From Micavibrio sp. UBA6145 (GTDB taxonomy: Bacteria > Pseudomonadota > Alphaproteobacteria > Micavibrionales > UBA1664), in contig DIUZ01000015.1 of NCBI GenBank assembly GCA_002423205.1, positions 1-16,264 of the forward strand: DNA of 16,264 nt. The letters run 5' to 3'. The notes beneath the pieces were generated by a model. The model was not told the DNA's origin. It was given only the letters and a program-made list of their open reading frames with translations, and searched no databases. Shown here in pieces: positions 13,984-16,264 of the stretch. A program made the translations under genes and the position numbers. How positions within the stretch are numbered: the stretch's first letter is position 1; every line of letters starts with the position of its first letter.

Positions 13984-14578
13984 ACTCATCCTCCAGATGG
14001 CGCATTCCGCTGACGGCTTCATCGGCCGTAAAGGCATACGCACGCCCATGACCAGCGACGCTGGCTGGAAACGTGTCTATGCGGATCGTGCGAAAGCCGA
14101 CGCCGTCATGATCGGCATTGAAACCGCCAACACCGACAATCCCGGTCTGACATCTCACGGCGCTGGCCGCGACCCGGTGCGCATTGTGATCGACACCCAT
14201 GCGCGGCTTGATCCCGCATCACGCATGGCGCAAACCGCACGCGATATTCCGACATGGGTTATAACGGTAAAAGATAATGCGCCCGCGCTTGAGGCACTGG
14301 GCGTGCACGTCATCACCGCGCCCGCACTGGATGGTCATATCGACCTTGACGCCGCGCTTGCAAAACTTGATGTCGGCACCATCATCTGCGAAGGCGGCGC
14401 GCGTCTGGCGCAATCGCTCAATACCTACGGCCTGATCGATGAACTGATTTTGATTGAAGCAACCCAAGTGGTTTTGGGTGAAGGCATTCCCCTGCCCGTC
14501 CTGACCAATTTCACGCCGGTATCGGAAGAACAGATCTCAACCGATACGTGGCGCAGCTACGTTAAGCGGTCTTCTTAA
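13973..14578 (+). CDS. Stand-alone RibD C-terminal-type reductase (pyrimidine reductase family)
   Basis: About 201 residues, equal to the reductase half of RibD, which reduces the ribosyl-aminopyrimidine intermediate of riboflavin synthesis with NADPH. Visible are the first strand LILQMAHSADGFIG (RibD form near LKLAMSLDGKIA), AVMIGIETANTDNPGLTS (the G-x-T-x-x-x-DNP-x-LT nucleotide-binding segment, here varied), RIVIDTHARLDPAS, and ICEGGARLAQSL followed by LIDELILIEATQVVLGEGIPL. There is no deaminase domain and no zinc motif. I start at TTG 13973, which overlaps the porin gene by 11 bases, because the next start, ATG 13997, would cut off the first core strand. No clear ribosome site is visible, so coupling to the porin gene is likely. 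Convergent ribA supports a flavin role, though other RibD-like reductases act elsewhere. Confidence 0.85.
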   Translation: MAGKLILQMAHSADGFIGRKGIRTPMTSDAGWKRVYADRAKADAVMIGIETANTDNPGLTSHGAGRDPVRIVIDTHARLDPASRMAQTARDIPTWVITVKDNAPALEALGVHVITAPALDGHIDLDAALAKLDVGTIICEGGARLAQSLNTYGLIDELILIEATQVVLGEGIPLPVLTNFTPVSEEQISTDTWRSYVKRSS

Positions 14579-15179
14579 CCTGCGGCAGTATATGGCCCAG
14601 CTTGTCGGCCTTGGTCTGCATATAGGCGGCGCTATCAACACCCGTACATGACAGCAGCGGTATACGCTGCGTGACGATCATACCGCGATCTTCCAGTGCA
14701 CTCACTTTACGCGGATTATTCGTCAGCAGGTGCACGCTTTCAACGCCAAGCGCCTGAAGCATATGCACCGCCGGTGCAAATGACCGCGCATCATCGGCAA
14801 AGCCCAGCGCACGATTGGCTTCAACCGTATCCATACCCTGTTCCTGCAACGCATAAGCGCGCAATTTGTTGCCAAGGCCGATACCGCGGCCTTCCTGGCG
14901 CAGATACAAAATCACGCCCGAACCGTTATCCACGATTTTCTGCATCGCCATGGACAACTGGTCGCCGCAATCACAGCGCTTGGACCCGAAAACATCGCCG
15001 GTCAGGCATTCCGAATGAATGCGCGTCAGAACATCTTTTGCCCCGCGCACATCCCCGCGCACCAGCGCGACATGCTCCGCCCCATCGACAAAATCGGTAA
15101 AACCGACAATGACAAAATCGCCATGCGCGGTCGGCAGGCGGGTCTGGGTGGCGATGGCAAGGTCGGTGGATTTCGTCAT
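14562..15179 (-). CDS. ribA: GTP cyclohydrolase II
   Basis: Monofunctional RibA of 205 residues; it opens the GTP ring, releasing formate and PPi, as the first step of riboflavin synthesis. The zinc site is SECLTGDVFGSKRCDCG (C-x10-C-x-C, about residues 58-71). The catalytic and GTP-binding parts are LYLRQEGRGIGLGNKLRAYALQ, MDTVEANRALGF and LLTNNPRKVSALEDRGM. The N-terminal DHBP synthase domain found in RibBA is absent. An AATAGT lies 7 bases before the ATG with no Shine-Dalgarno sequence, reminiscent of the leaderless starts in this window, but I find no matching -35 box. Its 3' end overlaps the convergent reductase gene by 17 bases. Confidence 0.97.
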   Translation of the reverse strand: MTKSTDLAIATQTRLPTAHGDFVIVGFTDFVDGAEHVALVRGDVRGAKDVLTRIHSECLTGDVFGSKRCDCGDQLSMAMQKIVDNGSGVILYLRQEGRGIGLGNKLRAYALQEQGMDTVEANRALGFADDARSFAPAVHMLQALGVESVHLLTNNPRKVSALEDRGMIVTQRIPLLSCTGVDSAAYMQTKADKLGHILPQVKKTA

Positions 15180-15234
15180 TCTGCGTACTATTTAACGCTT
15201 ATTCCGCGGCTAGCCACAAATTAAAATATCAGTC

Positions 15235-15263
15235 TTGACGAATACCCCGTTTTAGGTAATAAT
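15235..15263 (+). promoter_or_regulatory. Probable dnaK promoter
   Basis: TTGACG (15235-15240), a 17-base spacer and AATAAT (15258-15263) give 5/6 matches to each sigma70 hexamer. A transcript from about 15270 would have a leader of about 144 bases. A second TTGACG (15290-15295) with TACATC (15313-15318) at a 17-base spacer is weaker and lies inside the hairpin described separately. I could not fit an RpoH-type pair (CTTGAAA with CCCCAT or a CTATAT-like box) at correct spacing. Confidence 0.5.
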
Positions 15264-15289
15264 TCCTATATACTGATCCACTGATTCTA

Positions 15290-15341
15290 TTGACGTTTAC
15301 GGTAACGATGCCTACATCAAAGGGTCGTTACACGACGTCAA
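15290..15341 (+). promoter_or_regulatory. Large interrupted hairpin in the dnaK leader
   Basis: Two nested perfect 7-bp arms pair: TTGACGT (15290-15296) with ACGTCAA (15335-15341), and GTAACGA (15302-15308) with TCGTTAC (15325-15331). An internal loop of 5 and 3 bases separates them and a 16-base apical loop closes the top. Read as RNA it would be a stable stem in the untranslated leader; read as DNA it is a two-part dyad that could bind a regulator at the second TTGACG. It ends about 56 bases before the ribosome site, so it does not itself mask it. Confidence 0.6.
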
Positions 15342-15413
15342 CAGAAGCTCGGATTTCCGTTCATAGGGCGCCGATTTCGGGTCCGCGGATATTGCGAAAA
15401 AGGAGACTAAAAC

Positions 15414-16264
15414 ATGTCAGGTAAAATCATCGGCATCGACCTCGGCACCACGAACTCGTGCGTTGCCATCATGGAAGGCGACAAGCCCAAAGTCATCGAA
15501 AACGCGGAAGGCGTGCGCACCACCCCTTCGATCATCGCCTTCACCAAGGACGGCGAACGCCTCGTCGGCCAGCCCGCAAAACGCCAGGCTGTCACCAACC
15601 CCGATAAAACCCTCTACGGTATCAAGCGTCTTCTTGGCCGTCGTTTCGACGACGCCGAAGTCCAGAAGATGGCAAAACTTGCCCCGTTCCCGATTGTCCG
15701 TGGCGACAACGGCGACGCATGGGTTGAAGTCAATGGCGAGAAAATGGCCCCGTCGCAGATCTCTGCAATGGTATTGAAGAAAATGAAAGAAACTGCCGAG
15801 GCGCATCTCGGCGAAAAAGTCGACAAGGCCGTCATCACGGTCCCGGCTTACTTCAACGACTCCCAGCGTCAGGCAACCAAGGACGCCGGTAAAATCGCCG
15901 GCCTCGACGTCCTGCGCATCATCAACGAACCGACGGCTGCCGCCCTCGCCTACGGCCTCGATAAAAAGGGCCACGGCGTCATCGCGGTCTATGACCTCGG
16001 TGGCGGTACGTTCGACGTGTCGATCCTCGAAATCGGCGACGGCGTGTTTGAAGTCAAGGCAACCAACGGCGATACGTTCCTTGGTGGCGAAGACTTCGAC
16101 AACCGCATCATCGATTTCCTGGCTGAGGAATTCAAACGTGAGCAAGGCATCGACCTGCGCAATGACAAGATGGCTCTGCAGCGCCTGAAAGAAGCCGCTG
16201 AAAAAGCCAAGATTGAATTGTCGAGCGCTGTGCAGACCGAAGTCAACCTGCCGTTCATCACGGC
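15414..16264 (+). CDS. dnaK: DnaK (Hsp70) chaperone, 3' truncated by the window
   Basis: The first 283 codons plus 2 bases of the Hsp70 chaperone; the window ends inside the nucleotide-binding domain, so about 350 residues including the substrate-binding domain are outside. Visible are phosphate loop 1 IGIDLGTTNSCVAIMEG (about 6-22), NPDKTLYGIKRLLGRRFDD, AVITVPAYFNDSQRQATKDAG (helix and phosphate contact), INEPTAAALAYGLDK, and phosphate loop 2 VYDLGGGTFDVSILEIGDGVF. The ribosome site AAGGAG (about 15399-15404) is 9 bases before ATG 15414 and is near consensus, as expected for a very highly expressed gene. GrpE, encoded 2.3 kb upstream, is its exchange factor; dnaJ commonly follows dnaK but is beyond the window. 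The leader carries a large hairpin. Confidence 0.98.
   Translation, partial: MSGKIIGIDLGTTNSCVAIMEGDKPKVIENAEGVRTTPSIIAFTKDGERLVGQPAKRQAVTNPDKTLYGIKRLLGRRFDDAEVQKMAKLAPFPIVRGDNGDAWVEVNGEKMAPSQISAMVLKKMKETAEAHLGEKVDKAVITVPAYFNDSQRQATKDAGKIAGLDVLRIINEPTAAALAYGLDKKGHGVIAVYDLGGGTFDVSILEIGDGVFEVKATNGDTFLGGEDFDNRIIDFLAEEFKREQGIDLRNDKMALQRLKEAAEKAKIELSSAVQTEVNLPFIT

Noticed and set aside
15234..15275. A heat-shock (RpoH-type) promoter before dnaK
   Set aside because: CTTGAC is present, but no CCCCAT-like or CTATAT-like -10 box lies at a workable distance; the CTATAT at 15266 is about 26 bases beyond the -35 box.
15417..16145. A 242-codon frame on the minus strand opposite dnaK
   Set aside because: Long antisense frames opposite Hsp70 genes are a known by-product of their codon pattern. 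It has no ribosome site of its own and dnaK is certain.
1..16264. Defence systems, toxin-antitoxin pairs, CRISPR arrays, insertion sequences, tRNA or rRNA genes
   Set aside because: I looked for transposase motifs, regular repeats, paired small frames with promoters, and cloverleaf or rRNA-like conserved stretches, and found none.

Overview
The window looks like chromosomal housekeeping DNA from an alphaproteobacterium, and I see no mobile element, CRISPR array, rRNA or tRNA gene. The case for Alphaproteobacteria rests on three things: rph/rdgB/hemW lies next to divergent hrcA/grpE, one protein matches the C-terminal module of the alphaproteobacterial Suv3/MgpS-type helicases, and the codon choice is moderately GC-rich. 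A Micavibrio-like or Rhodospirillales-like source would fit, but that is a guess. Both ends of the window cut a gene: typA has lost its start and dnaK its 3' half.

Layout. (1) 1-1747: typA/bipA and a strong rho-independent terminator. (2) 1760-3982: a small ArsR-type regulator behind a near-consensus promoter and a perfect 9-bp inverted repeat, then a KefB-like cation/proton antiporter with its own terminator. (3) 4012-5783, minus strand: a stand-alone helicase C-terminal-module protein, then an AT-rich single-pass membrane protein overlapping it by 4 bases. (4) 5901-7370: an exported protein of unknown function, diverging from (3). (5) 7371-11000: hemW, an unrecognised 357-residue protein on the opposite strand, then rdgB and rph (minus strand, coupled through TAATG). 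(6) 11081-13073: hrcA, a YjbR-fold protein and grpE. (7) 13074-13257: a GC-rich, hairpin-dense spacer. (8) 13258-15179: a Gcw_chp/TorF-type porin, a stand-alone RibD-type reductase overlapping it, and convergent ribA. (9) 15180-16264: a long dnaK leader with a large hairpin, and the first 283 codons of dnaK.

Functional themes. HrcA, GrpE and DnaK form a heat-shock neighbourhood: GrpE is the nucleotide exchange factor of DnaK and HrcA is a heat-shock repressor. Rph and RdgB handle tRNA 3' ends and non-canonical nucleotides. RibA and the RibD-type reductase both belong to riboflavin synthesis. The ArsR regulator very probably controls itself and perhaps the antiporter.

The most unusual signal is regulatory. 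Four genes (the ArsR gene, the helicase-module gene, hrcA, grpE) have a sigma70-like promoter with a 17-bp spacer whose -10 box ends only 6-8 bases before the ATG, and none has a Shine-Dalgarno sequence at normal distance. A fifth (kefB) is a weaker case. These are candidate leaderless mRNAs. Other genes here (the porin, dnaK, rph, the exported protein, the 357-residue protein) have ordinary ribosome binding sites. All promoters were picked by eye and need transcription-start data.
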